From Euzebya sp. (lineage in GTDB: Bacteria; Actinomycetota; Nitriliruptoria; Euzebyales; Euzebyaceae), in NCBI RefSeq assembly GCF_964222135.1, contig NZ_CAXQBR010000083.1, positions 1 through 51,524 on the forward strand: 51,524 bases of DNA. The letters run 5' to 3'. A program made the translations under genes and the position numbers. The notes beneath the pieces were generated by a model, which saw nothing but the letters and a program-made list of their open reading frames with translations, was not told where the DNA came from and made no database searches. This document shows, piece after piece, positions 41,590 through 48,700 of the stretch (the first letter of the stretch is position 1; the number at the start of each line of letters is the position of its first letter).

Positions 41590-42231
41590 ATGGACCTCGA
41601 CGCCGCGCTGAACGCCCTCGAGCACCAGATGGCCGAGGCACGCCCCGTGCCGCTGTCGGCCTCGGTCATGGTCAACAAGGAGGAGCTCGAGCGCATCGCG
41701 CAGGCCATCCGCGCGGCGCTGCCCGAGGAGATCCGACAGGCCCGCTGGGTCCTGAAGGAGCGCGACGAGCTGCTCGCCCAGGCCAGCCGCGACGCCGAGC
41801 AGATCGTCGCCGACGGCCAGCTCGAGCGCGACCGGATCCTGTCCGAGACCGAGATCGTCCGCGAGGCGCAGCGGGAGGCGCAGCGGATCATCGACCGGGC
41901 CTCGGAGGAGGGGCGGAAGATCCGCCACGAGGCCGAGGACTACGTCGACGCGAAGCTCGGCGACTTCGAGGTCGTGCTGCAGAAGACCCTCGCGACGGTC
42001 ACCCGCGGGCGGGACCGCCTCCGCGGCCGCCAGGCCTCGGCCGAGCTCCGGGACCTCGGCGAGGACGCCCCCCTCCCCGCCGGCATGCCGGTCCAGCCCG
42101 CGGCCGTCGAGCCAGGCCCCGGCCCCGTCGCCGATCTCGGCGGCGCCGCCGACCCCCCCCCCGCCCCCCCCGAGGGCGATCCCAGCCCTCCCCGCGGCTC
42201 GAAGTTCTTCGACCACGCCGACGAGCTCTAG
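41590..42231 (+). CDS. SepIVA/DivIVA-like coiled-coil protein
   Basis: A 213-residue cytosolic protein. The N-terminal 30 residues (MDLDAALNALEHQMAEARPV) are followed by a long charged coiled coil (about 45-150, e.g. DAEQIVADGQLERDRILSET) and a Pro-rich tail ending SKFFDHADEL. Layout and position between coaD and the DUF177 gene match Rv2927c/SepIVA of mycobacteria, a DivIVA-like factor of septation and polar growth. The linker contains two C tracts (10 at 42153-42162 and 8 at 42164-42171) in a Pro-Pro-rich stretch; length changes there would alter the last 20 residues. It starts 6 nt after coaD. Confidence 0.8.
   Translation: MDLDAALNALEHQMAEARPVPLSASVMVNKEELERIAQAIRAALPEEIRQARWVLKERDELLAQASRDAEQIVADGQLERDRILSETEIVREAQREAQRIIDRASEEGRKIRHEAEDYVDAKLGDFEVVLQKTLATVTRGRDRLRGRQASAELRDLGEDAPLPAGMPVQPAAVEPGPGPVADLGGAADPPPAPPEGDPSPPRGSKFFDHADEL
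42153..42171 (+). repeat. Poly-C tracts inside the coiled-coil gene
   Basis: C10, then G, then C8 encode Pro-Pro-Pro-Ala-Pro-Pro near the C-terminus of the SepIVA-like protein. It is a slippage-prone stretch about 60 nt before the stop. Confidence 0.7.
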
Positions 42232-42486
42232 CAGCCTACGGCTGGGAAGGGCTGGGAGCGGCTCCGCCGCGCTCACCCTGTTCCGCCAGCGCGCAGCCTC
42301 GCTCCGCTCGGGCGCTGGCGGTCCGCCTCGGCCCAGAGGCCTCGCCGGAGGAGGCCTCACGATGACCGGCCGGTGACGGCCCTGCCGTCGGGCGCTACCC
42401 TGGCTGACCTTGCGCAGGCCGCGCCAGCTTCGCGTGCCTGCCGACCCGAGCTCCGCCGCCGTCGGATCGCACAACGGCACGAACCC
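42232..42486 (+). other. 255-nt intergenic region rich in hairpins
   Basis: It holds CAGCC-tac-GGCTG (42232-42244), the conserved-loop hairpin (42283-42321) and an 8-bp stem GAGGCCTC/GAGGCCTC (42336-42343 with 42351-42358). A TACCCT box at 42396-42401 then implies a 5' leader of about 80 nt before the DUF177 gene, longer than for most genes here. No coding sequence is seen. Confidence 0.55.
42283..42321 (-). repeat. Hairpin with conserved 19-nt loop, copy 2
   Basis: Read on the minus strand, the 10-bp stem CCGCCAGCGC/GCGCTGGCGG encloses the loop CCGAGCGGAGCGAGGCTGC. The loop is 17 of 19 identical to copy 1 at 8931-8969, while the inner five stem pairs differ but remain paired. After the stem both copies continue AAC and then a small GGA- or GAA-loop hairpin. 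Confidence 0.75.
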
Positions 42487-43029
42487 ATGTCGACCGAACA
42501 GCACGAGCTGTCGCCCACCAGGCTGGACGTCAGCGACCTCATCGACTCGCCCGGCGCCTCGCGCCAGGTGGACCTCGACGTGCCCCTCCCCGCCGGCTTC
42601 GAGGTCCCGCTGACCCGCTTCGGCGACGAGGTGGGGGTCACCGGGGTGCTCGAGTCGCTGGTCGACGGCGTCCTGCTGCGCGGGTCGTTCGAGGTCGACG
42701 TGGCCCAGAGCTGCGCGGCGTGCCTCGAGCCGATCGACCCGCACGTGCTGACCGCCGACGTCGCCGAGCTCTACGGCGACCCCGCCGACGCCGACGACCC
42801 CGACGACGTGGAGCAGGGCTTCGAGATCGTCGACGGGGTCATCGACATCGACCCGGCGATCCGGGACGCGCTGGCCCAGGTCACCCCCGCAGCCCCGAAG
42901 TGCCGGCCCGACTGCGCGGGCCTGTGCCCGACCTGCGGCGCGAACCTGAACACGACGACGTGTGACTGCGTCGACGAGGTCGTGGACGACCGCTGGGCGG
43001 CGCTGGCCGACCTCGAGATCAACCCCTAG
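42487..43029 (+). CDS. DUF177 (YceD-like) protein
   Basis: A 180-residue protein of the YceD/DUF177 family, encoded before rpmF in most bacteria and linked to 23S rRNA accumulation and L32. Visible parts are [20 protein letters not shown], the first cysteine pair in [13 protein letters not shown], and the C-terminal [20 protein letters not shown], a four-cysteine zinc ribbon. It starts at ATG 42487 (the frame is open upstream but without conserved sequence). rpmF follows after 26 nt. Confidence 0.92.
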   Translation: MSTEQHELSPTRLDVSDLIDSPGASRQVDLDVPLPAGFEVPLTRFGDEVGVTGVLESLVDGVLLRGSFEVDVAQSCAACLEPIDPHVLTADVAELYGDPADADDPDDVEQGFEIVDGVIDIDPAIRDALAQVTPAAPKCRPDCAGLCPTCGANLNTTTCDCVDEVVDDRWAALADLEINP

Positions 43030-43055
43030 TCCAACCTGAGGAGCACCACACCGCC

Positions 43056-43238
43056 ATGGCCGTCCCGAAGCGCAAGAAGTCCCGCAGCCGCACCCGCCAC
43101 CGCAAGGCGCAGTGGATGAAGGCCCCCACGGTCACCACCACCAAGTGCCAGCAGTGCGGCGCCGCCGTGCGCCCCCACACCGCCTGCGCCACCTGCGGCA
43201 CCTACCGCGGACGTCAGGTCGTGGAGCCGCAGCTGTAG
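43056..43238 (+). CDS. rpmF: 50S ribosomal protein L32
   Basis: A 60-residue ribosomal protein: [19 protein letters not shown], then the zinc ribbon CQQC ... CATCG (C-x2-C-x9-C-x2-C). GAGGAG lies upstream of the ATG. This is the cysteine-containing (zinc-binding) form rather than a zinc-independent paralogue. It sits in the standard DUF177-rpmF-plsX order. Confidence 0.97.
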   Translation: MAVPKRKKSRSRTRHRKAQWMKAPTVTTTKCQQCGAAVRPHTACATCGTYRGRQVVEPQL

Positions 43239-44149
43239 GCGCCTCCCCCTCCGCCGCCAACCCCTCCGAGGGTGCTGCGGCGGGCCGTGACCGCCGGGCC
43301 GGGCCTCGCCCGGTCGTCCTCGATGCCATGGGGGGCGACGACGCCCCTGCGACACCTCTGGAGGCCGCTGCCATCGCGCGTCGCGCCGGCATCGAGGTGC
43401 GCCTGTGCGGGCCGTCGACGGTCGTCGGCCCGGACGGGCTGCACGCCCCCGAGCGGATCGCGATGGACGAGGACCCCGCGTTCACGTTGCGCGCCCGCCC
43501 CCGCGCGTCGATCCGGGTCGCCGCCCGTGCCGTCGCAGAGGGCCGTGCCGTCGCGCTCGTCTCGGCAGGGCCGACCGGTGCCACCGTGGGGGCGGCGCTC
43601 CTCGAGCTCGGTCGCGAGCCCGGGATCCGCCGTCCGGTCGTCGCCGCTCGGCTGGACGTCGGGGGCCGTCACGTCGTGCTGTGCGACGTCGGGGCCGCCG
43701 TGGACCCCGATGCCTCCACACTGGCGTCCCACGCGGGCCTCGGACGCGACTACGCCCGACGGCTGGGGATCGCCGAGCCGCGCATCGGGCTGCTCAACAT
43801 CGCCACCGAACCGGGGAGGGGCACAGCGGTCGTGAAGGAGGCCGCAGGGCTGCTCGCCGAGCTCGACGGCTTCATCGGGTCCGTCGAGCCCGCCGGCGTC
43901 CTCGCCGGTGCCGCCGACGTGGTCGTGACCGACGGCTTCACCGGCAACCTCGTGCTGAAGACCCTCGAAGCCGCGGCTGGGACCGGGCACGGCGGGGACC
44001 GGGCCGCCGTCGTCCTCGGCGTTCGCGGTACGGTGCTCGTCGCACACGGCGCCGCCTCGGCCACCGATCTCGCCCATGCCGTACGGTGGGCGGCCACCAT
44101 CGGCGGGTCGGACGCCACGGCCGACGACTCCCGAGGTCAGCGCCCGTGA
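43154..44149 (+). CDS. plsX: Divergent phosphate acyltransferase PlsX
   Basis: A PlsX-like enzyme making acyl-phosphate from acyl-ACP. Homology begins at [20 protein letters not shown] (from about 43307), and [40 protein letters not shown] and [19 protein letters not shown] follow. The start is a problem. No in-frame ATG/GTG lies between rpmF and the conserved DAMGGD except the ATG at 43328 inside that motif; the next upstream is GTG 43154, within rpmF. The usual GNTGA loop reads GPTGA, and about 40 residues of helix are missing after LKTLE. Activity may be altered, or a base may be missing near 43290. acpP overlaps the stop. Confidence 0.75.
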   Translation: MRRRRAPPHRLRHLRHLPRTSGRGAAAVGASPSAANPSEGAAAGRDRRAGPRPVVLDAMGGDDAPATPLEAAAIARRAGIEVRLCGPSTVVGPDGLHAPERIAMDEDPAFTLRARPRASIRVAARAVAEGRAVALVSAGPTGATVGAALLELGREPGIRRPVVAARLDVGGRHVVLCDVGAAVDPDASTLASHAGLGRDYARRLGIAEPRIGLLNIATEPGRGTAVVKEAAGLLAELDGFIGSVEPAGVLAGAADVVVTDGFTGNLVLKTLEAAAGTGHGGDRAAVVLGVRGTVLVAHGAASATDLAHAVRWAATIGGSDATADDSRGQRP

Positions 44150-44457
44150 CGGTGTCGGGTGGGTGGTGTGAGGAGATGGAACGCGAAGAGATCGATGGGC
44201 TGCTCGTGATGCAGCTGCAGGAGGTGCTCGCCCTGGACACGCCACCCGCGCTCGACGCACGGCTGTCCGAGGACCTGCGGGCGGACTCCCTCGACCTCGT
44301 CGAGGTCATCGAGGGCGTGGAGCGGGCCCTCGCCGTGCGGGACGTGACCGTCCGCCTGGACGACGACGCCCTCCGCGCCATCACGACCGTGGGCGACGCC
44401 GCCGATGCGCTGCGCCGCGCCGTGCGGGACGCGCCGAAGGGCGGGGTACGGCGATGA
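44146..44457 (+). CDS. acpP: Acyl carrier protein
   Basis: A protein of about 100 residues with the ACP fold: EEIDGLLVMQLQEVLALD (helix 1), the phosphopantetheine serine in LRADSLDLVEVIEGVERAL (DSL), and ITTVGDAADALRRAV (helix 4). It carries fatty-acyl chains for PlsX and fatty-acid synthesis. GTG 44146 overlaps the plsX stop (GTGA); the ATG at 44176 fits the family N-terminus, but its GGAG touches the ATG, so spacing is too short. The end overlaps rnc by ATGA. No fabD/H/F genes are adjacent. Confidence 0.9.
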   Translation: MTVSGGWCEEMEREEIDGLLVMQLQEVLALDTPPALDARLSEDLRADSLDLVEVIEGVERALAVRDVTVRLDDDALRAITTVGDAADALRRAVRDAPKGGVRR

Positions 44458-45248
44458 GCGGCGACGAGGCCACCGCGGGTGTGGTCCGGACCGAACCGCA
44501 GGTCGCGCTCGAGGCTGCCTTCGACCACCGCTTCGACCACCTCGGGCTGTTGCACCGCGCGCTGACCCACCGCAGCTACGCCTTCGAGGCCGGCGGGATC
44601 GGCGACAACGAGCGGCTCGAGTTCCTCGGCGACGCCGTCCTCGGCCTCGTGGTCACCGACGAGATCTTCGCGCGCCTCCCCGAGAGCGCCGAGGGACGCC
44701 TGGCCAAGGTCCGGGCCGCCGCGGTGAACACGATCTCCCTCGCCGACGTCGCCCGCCAGGCCGGCGTGGGGGAGGCCGTCCTGCTCGGGGTCGGCGAGGA
44801 GCAGTCCGGCGGCCGCGACAAGGACTCGATCCTGGCCAACACCCTCGAGGCGGTCCTCGGCGCGGTCTACCTGGATGCCGGCATCGACGCCGCCCGAAAG
44901 GTCGTCCTCCACCTCTTCAGCGACCTGCTCGAGGACATCATCCTCCGCCGCGAGTCCCTCGACTACAAGACGTCGCTGCAGGAGCTCACCGCCGCCGAGC
45001 TCTCCGTCATGCCGGTCTACCAGCTGACCGACACCGGACCGGACCACGCCAAGGTCTTCACGGCCGAGGTCGTGATCGGCTCGGAGGTCCTCGGCGTCGG
45101 CAGCGGCCGCAGCAAGAAGGAGGCCGAGCAGGGCGCCGCCCGCGAAGCCTTCGGGACCCTCCGGGCCCGCCTCGACGCGGCCGCCGACGCCGACGACGAC
45201 CCCGACGAGGGCGCCACCACCACACCCGACGCGAAGGAACGCCAGTGA
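44454..45248 (+). CDS. rnc: Ribonuclease III
   Basis: A 264-residue double-strand RNase for rRNA and mRNA processing. LLHRALTHRSYAFEAGG, the signature NERLEFLGDAVLGLVV (residues about 52-67) with the catalytic acids, and DSILANTLEAVLGAVYLDAG make up the nuclease domain. DYKTSLQELTAAELSVMPVY and GVGSGRSKKEAEQGAAREA form the C-terminal double-stranded RNA-binding domain. The tail is acidic. ATGA overlap with acpP and GTGA overlap with the Fpg-like gene give tight translational coupling. Confidence 0.96.
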   Translation: MSGDEATAGVVRTEPQVALEAAFDHRFDHLGLLHRALTHRSYAFEAGGIGDNERLEFLGDAVLGLVVTDEIFARLPESAEGRLAKVRAAAVNTISLADVARQAGVGEAVLLGVGEEQSGGRDKDSILANTLEAVLGAVYLDAGIDAARKVVLHLFSDLLEDIILRRESLDYKTSLQELTAAELSVMPVYQLTDTGPDHAKVFTAEVVIGSEVLGVGSGRSKKEAEQGAAREAFGTLRARLDAAADADDDPDEGATTTPDAKERQ

Positions 45249-46078
45249 CGCAGCTGCCCGAGGTCGAGGTCCTGAAGCGGGACCTCGAGAAGGAAGTCGT
45301 GGGCAAGAAGATCAAGGAGGTCTGGCTGTCGCCCGCCGAGCTGGTGAAGCGCCACGGGACCATCAAGGACTTCGCCGCGACCCTCGAGGACCGCAAGATC
45401 ACCGAGATGGAGCGTCGGGGGCTGGCGCTGCTGCTCGGCCTCGACGACGACCACACCCTGGTCGTGCTGCCCGGGAGCCGCGCGCGGATGACGAAGGAGA
45501 CCGCGACCGCCGACCGGGGCGAGTACACGCGGATGACCATGTCCTTCACCACCGGCGGGTCGCTGCACTACCACGACCTCGAGCCGGACGGCCAGCTGTT
45601 CGTCATCGACACCGACGCGGTCGCCGACCTCGACGAGCTCCATGGCCTCGGCATGGACCCCCTCGCCGAGCCGATCCCGTGGCCGGTGTTCGCCCAGGCC
45701 CTCAGCGACCGCGACGACCTGCTGAAGGCCGTGCTGGTCGACGACGGGTTCGTCGTCGGGTTGGGTGACGTCTACGCCGACGAGGTGCTCTTCGAGGCAG
45801 GCCTCGCCCCCGGCCGCGGGTCGAGCACGCTGTCGAGCCAGGAGGTCCGCCGCCTCCACCGAGCCATCCTCGAGGTGATCTACGAGGCCATCAAGCAGGG
45901 CGGCGTCGACCAGGCCCCCGAGGAGGGCGCCGACGGCTTCATCCCCTACGCCGAGGTCGACCACCTCAAGATCTACGCCCGCGAGGGCCAGCCCGACGCC
46001 CGGGCCCGCGCCACCATCGAGTACGCCGAGATCGCCAAGGGCCTCAAGAGCTACTACAGCCCCGGCACCCAGACCTGA
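45245..46078 (+). CDS. Fpg/MutM-fold protein lacking catalytic and zinc-finger residues
   Basis: A 277-residue protein clearly related to formamidopyrimidine-DNA glycosylase (TQLPEVEVLKRDLEKEVVGK; the helix-two-turn-helix near LLKAVLVDDGFVVGLGDVYA; FEAGLAPGR). Key residues are changed. The N-terminal catalytic Pro-Glu (M-PELPEV) is Thr-Gln, the RRGKYL lysine is Leu (RRGLALLL), and the GLGN asparagine is Asp. The zinc-finger pattern GQPCxxCG...YYCPxCQ reads GQPDARAR ... YYSPGTQ, and the protein has no cysteine at all. The frame is intact and coupled to rnc by GTGA, so it is maintained. A non-enzymatic DNA- or RNA-binding role is more likely than repair. Confidence 0.85.
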   Translation: MTQLPEVEVLKRDLEKEVVGKKIKEVWLSPAELVKRHGTIKDFAATLEDRKITEMERRGLALLLGLDDDHTLVVLPGSRARMTKETATADRGEYTRMTMSFTTGGSLHYHDLEPDGQLFVIDTDAVADLDELHGLGMDPLAEPIPWPVFAQALSDRDDLLKAVLVDDGFVVGLGDVYADEVLFEAGLAPGRGSSTLSSQEVRRLHRAILEVIYEAIKQGGVDQAPEEGADGFIPYAEVDHLKIYAREGQPDARARATIEYAEIAKGLKSYYSPGTQT

Positions 46079-46612
46079 CCGCGACCGGGGAGGGGCAGGG
46101 CCGCACGTCGTCCGCGTCCCGCCCCGCCGGGCAGTGCACCTGCACGGCTCGGGGACGCGCACGTCGTTCGTCCCGCGCGCCGTCGACCGCGCGTCCCCGG
46201 GTGCGGGGTCCCTGGTCCGCGGGGTTCCCGCGGTGCTGGGCCGGGTGCGTCCGCACGTCCTCGGGTGGTGGGCCGAGTGGTTGGCACGTCCTCGGGTGCG
46301 GGGTCGGGTGCGTCCGCACGTTCTCCGGCGCTGGGCCGGTGCGTCCGCACGTTCTCCGGGCGACCGCGCCGTCGATCTGCACGTCCTCCGGGAGGGTGCC
46401 CGACGCCGTGCAGTTGCCCGACCGCGCCTGCCGGACGACGCGAAGTTGCCGGGGTCTCAGCACCGGACACCGTGCGGTCGTCCGCTCCCGTGCACCGGAA
46501 ACCGTGCATCCGCTGGGCGTCCGGGCACCCGGTGGTGGGCAGGTGCGCGAGTTGTCCACAGGTCTGGCAGATCGCGCCGCCGAGCGGTGCCGTCGAGGTC
46601 GATGCTGCGGGC
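46079..46612. repeat. Gene-free stretch holding 32-bp-period head-to-head repeat array (locus 2)
   Basis: The minus-oriented arm has CACGT anchors at 46254, 46285, 46317, 46348 and 46380 (steps 31, 32, 31, 32), with earlier copies at 46104 and 46160. The centre at 46377-46415 matches the other two loci. The plus-oriented arm has GTGC-type anchors at 46408, 46440, 46472 and 46504 (steps of exactly 32). The unit consensus is GCACCGGACACCGTGCAGTT with a variable remainder. It ends about 100 nt before the nuclease-like gene, whose GATGCT -10 box lies at 46601-46606. Confidence 0.82.
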
Positions 46613-47581
46613 ATGGCCGCCATCCTCCTGACCAGCGCGATCGTCCTCGACATGCAGCGCCACCTCGGCCTCATCACCCGCCGACGGTTGATCGAGGTGC
46701 ACGGCGTCCCACCGGCCCGCATCGACTGGTGGCTCGAATCCGGCGTGCTCGAGGCGGTCCATCGCGGGGTGTACCGCCGGGCGGCGGCGTACGTGCCGCA
46801 GGGCCAGGACCTCCTGGCCGCGATCCTGGACTGCGGTGAGGGGGCGGTCGCCGGACCGGCGCACTCCCTCCGCCTCCACGGCGCCGCGATGCGACCGGGT
46901 CCGGTCGAGGTGGTGATCCCCGCCCCACGCCACCTGCGAGAGCGGGACTACACGGTCCACTCGTACCGGATGGACGAGCGCGACCGGGGCGCCATCGACG
47001 GGATCCCGGTGCTCGAGGCGCCCTTCGCGACGACCATCCTGGCCCGCCGCCTGCCGGAGCCCCAGTTGCGCGCTCTCCTCGACGACCTGCGCCGTCGGCG
47101 GATCACCACGCTCGGAGCGGTGCGGTGGCGAGCCGAGCAGATGCCGGGGGATCACGGCGCGCGACGGGTCCTGCGCGTGCTCGGAGATCCCTCGATGGCC
47201 CAGGAGAACGACGGCGAGCGCGCGCTCGCCCGCCTCCTCGCCGGCTTCCACCCCCAGCCGATCTGGCAGGACGACGTCATCGTCCCCCGCCGCCGCCTGG
47301 ACGCGTGCTGGCGCGAGGCTCTCTACGGCCTCGAGTTCGACGGCCGTGACCACCACGTCCTCCCCACCGATCGGGATGCCGACGGCTTCCGCGACATGGA
47401 CACCACCGACGGACACGTGCTGATCCAGCGCATCACCAGCGGGATGGTCCGCAGCGAACCGGCTCGGGTCCTCGACCACGTCCGCCGCACCTACGAGCGC
47501 CGCCTGCAGGAGGTCACGGCCATGATCGACGCCCGACTCCTCCCCGACCGCGTCGTCGACCTGGCGCGTCCCGCCGCCTGA
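46613..47581 (+). CDS. AbiEi-like N-terminus plus DUF559/VSR-type nuclease domain protein
   Basis: A 322-residue protein. Residues 10-90 resemble the AbiEi/transcriptional-regulator winged helix (GLITRRRLIEVHGVPPARID, LEAVHRGVYRRAAAYVP). The C-terminal 100 residues carry the DUF559-type PD-(D/E)XK pattern: YGLEFDGRDHHVLPTDRDAD followed by GHVLIQRITSGMV. A Glu/Asp pair in LEFDGRDHH would be the catalytic acids, but the usual Lys is not obvious. Such genes are abundant and variable in actinobacteria and their role is unknown; a restriction or toxin-antitoxin link has been proposed from the AbiEi part. It is flanked on both sides by the 32-bp-period arrays. ATG 46613 follows GATGCT by 6 nt; upstream codons fall in repeats. 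Confidence 0.7.
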   Translation: MAAILLTSAIVLDMQRHLGLITRRRLIEVHGVPPARIDWWLESGVLEAVHRGVYRRAAAYVPQGQDLLAAILDCGEGAVAGPAHSLRLHGAAMRPGPVEVVIPAPRHLRERDYTVHSYRMDERDRGAIDGIPVLEAPFATTILARRLPEPQLRALLDDLRRRRITTLGAVRWRAEQMPGDHGARRVLRVLGDPSMAQENDGERALARLLAGFHPQPIWQDDVIVPRRRLDACWREALYGLEFDGRDHHVLPTDRDADGFRDMDTTDGHVLIQRITSGMVRSEPARVLDHVRRTYERRLQEVTAMIDARLLPDRVVDLARPAA

Positions 47582-47615
47582 CCGGGCCCCACCGCCCGCG
47601 AGCCCGATCCCCGCA

Positions 47616-47720
47616 GGTCTGGTTCACCGCAGGGTCTGGTCCGCGCAGGATCGGTCCACCGCGACGTGGTCACCGAATGACCGGGTACCGCGGCCTGACG
47701 CACCGGCCGGGTCACCGCGG
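47616..47720 (+). repeat. Degenerate 16-bp tandem repeat
   Basis: Units such as GGTCTGGTTCACCGCA, GGGTCTGGTCCGCGCA and GGATCGGTCCACCGCG follow each other. CCGC-type anchors lie at 47611, 47627, 47643 and 47659 (steps of 16). The array then decays to 14-15-bp steps (47673, 47688, 47703). The period is half that of the neighbouring 32-bp family. Confidence 0.6.
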
Positions 47721-47898
47721 CGCCAACGACGGCGATCTGCCGTCCACGGTCCGGCCCCGCGGCTCCCGTGACTGCGGACCGGAGATGCGGCGCCGGGAAC
47801 CGCGGACCTGGGGCACCGTGGCCCCTGGAGCGTTGCGGACAGGCCCTCCGTGGCGTGGACCACGACGTCCTGGCCGTCCGTGGCCGTCCCCGGGCCTC

Positions 47899-48140
47899 AG
47901 GCACGTCGTCGGGGCTCGCTCGGGCCGCGGTCTTCACGTCATCGGGTGCCCAGGCTGCCCGAGCCGCACATCGTCCGGGAGGGTGCCGGAAACCGTGCAG
48001 TTGTTCCGCCATCGGCACCGGACACGGTGCAGTCGCCCTGTCGTCACCACCGGTCACGGTGCAGTCGCTCGGTCGTCGGCACCGGACACCGTGCGCAGAC
48101 CGTCCTCGTAGCCGTCATCGGCACCAGACGATGTGCGCCC
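47899..48140. repeat. 32-bp-period head-to-head repeat array (locus 3)
   Basis: Minus-oriented anchors lie at 47902, 47935 and 47967 and the centre at 47964-48002. Plus-oriented GTGC anchors lie at 47995, 48027, 48059 and 48091 (exact 32-bp steps), with a final one at 48133 after 42 bp. The distance from the last minus anchor to the first plus anchor is 28 bp, identical to loci 1 and 2. The unit GCACCG-GACA-CGGTGC at 48016-48030 can itself fold as a 6-bp hairpin. Confidence 0.82.
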
Positions 48141-48301
48141 AGCCGCCGGCCCAGGAACACCTGCACCCCGTCCGCGCAGGCGCAGGCCACCGCTCCGCCC
48201 GGGTGCCCGGGTCATGGCCGGGTGCCGATGGGCTGGAGGACGCCGGTCGCCGGATGTGCACCCCCGTCCGGGCCGGCGCGCACCGCAGCCCAGGTCACCC
48301 C

Positions 48302-48700
48302 TCAGGTGGCCTGGACCAGCAGCGCGACGCCGATCAAGCCGAGCCAGGCGCACAGCGCCAACCCGAACCTCGCCAGGGGAGGGGTGGAGGGGTCCGCGTA
48401 CCGCGCCAGCCGGTGGCGGGCCTGCCACCAGCCGAGCACCCCGCCGCCGGCGACCGCCACGATCGTGGTCACGGCGCTGGTGGTCCCGGTCAGCCGGGTG
48501 GCGGCCACGCTCAGCAGCAGGCCGATCCAGCAGTACGCGACGAACCACAGGTACGCGCCGGCGGTGGCCCACCCCTCCGTCGCCGGCCCGGCCGCGCGCA
48601 CGACCGCGGCGCCGTGGCGCCGCCACCCCCCCCGCCACCAGCGGCCCGCCAGCCGCCCCGCCACCCGGCTGAGCGGCACGGCGCGGCGACCCTCACCCAC
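48302..48700 (-). CDS. Small membrane protein
   Basis: A 132-residue protein with a basic N-terminus (RWWRGGWRRHG) and three hydrophobic helices (YLWFVAYCWIGLLLSVAAT, AVTTIVAVAGGGVLGWW, FGLALCAWLGLIGVALLV). Unknown function. Its GTG start overlaps the stop of the upstream alpha/beta hydrolase gene by 8 nt, so it is likely the second gene of that operon. Confidence 0.55.
   Translation of the reverse strand: MGEGRRAVPLSRVAGRLAGRWWRGGWRRHGAAVVRAAGPATEGWATAGAYLWFVAYCWIGLLLSVAATRLTGTTSAVTTIVAVAGGGVLGWWQARHRLARYADPSTPPLARFGLALCAWLGLIGVALLVQAT

Larger units (their letters stand above)
47582..48301. other. 720-nt gene-free stretch with two repeat families
   Basis: No convincing gene on either strand. 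It contains, in order, a 16-bp-period array (about 47616-47720), GCGGAC(C/A)-type inverted relatives of it (about 47774, 47802, 47835), the third 32-bp-period head-to-head array (47899-48140), and a remainder with isolated GTGC words (48256). Confidence 0.7.

Noticed and set aside
46101-48140. CRISPR array
   Set aside because: The units recur every 32 bp but without unique spacers of constant length. Each unit is degenerate, the arms are in opposite orientations, and no cas genes are nearby.
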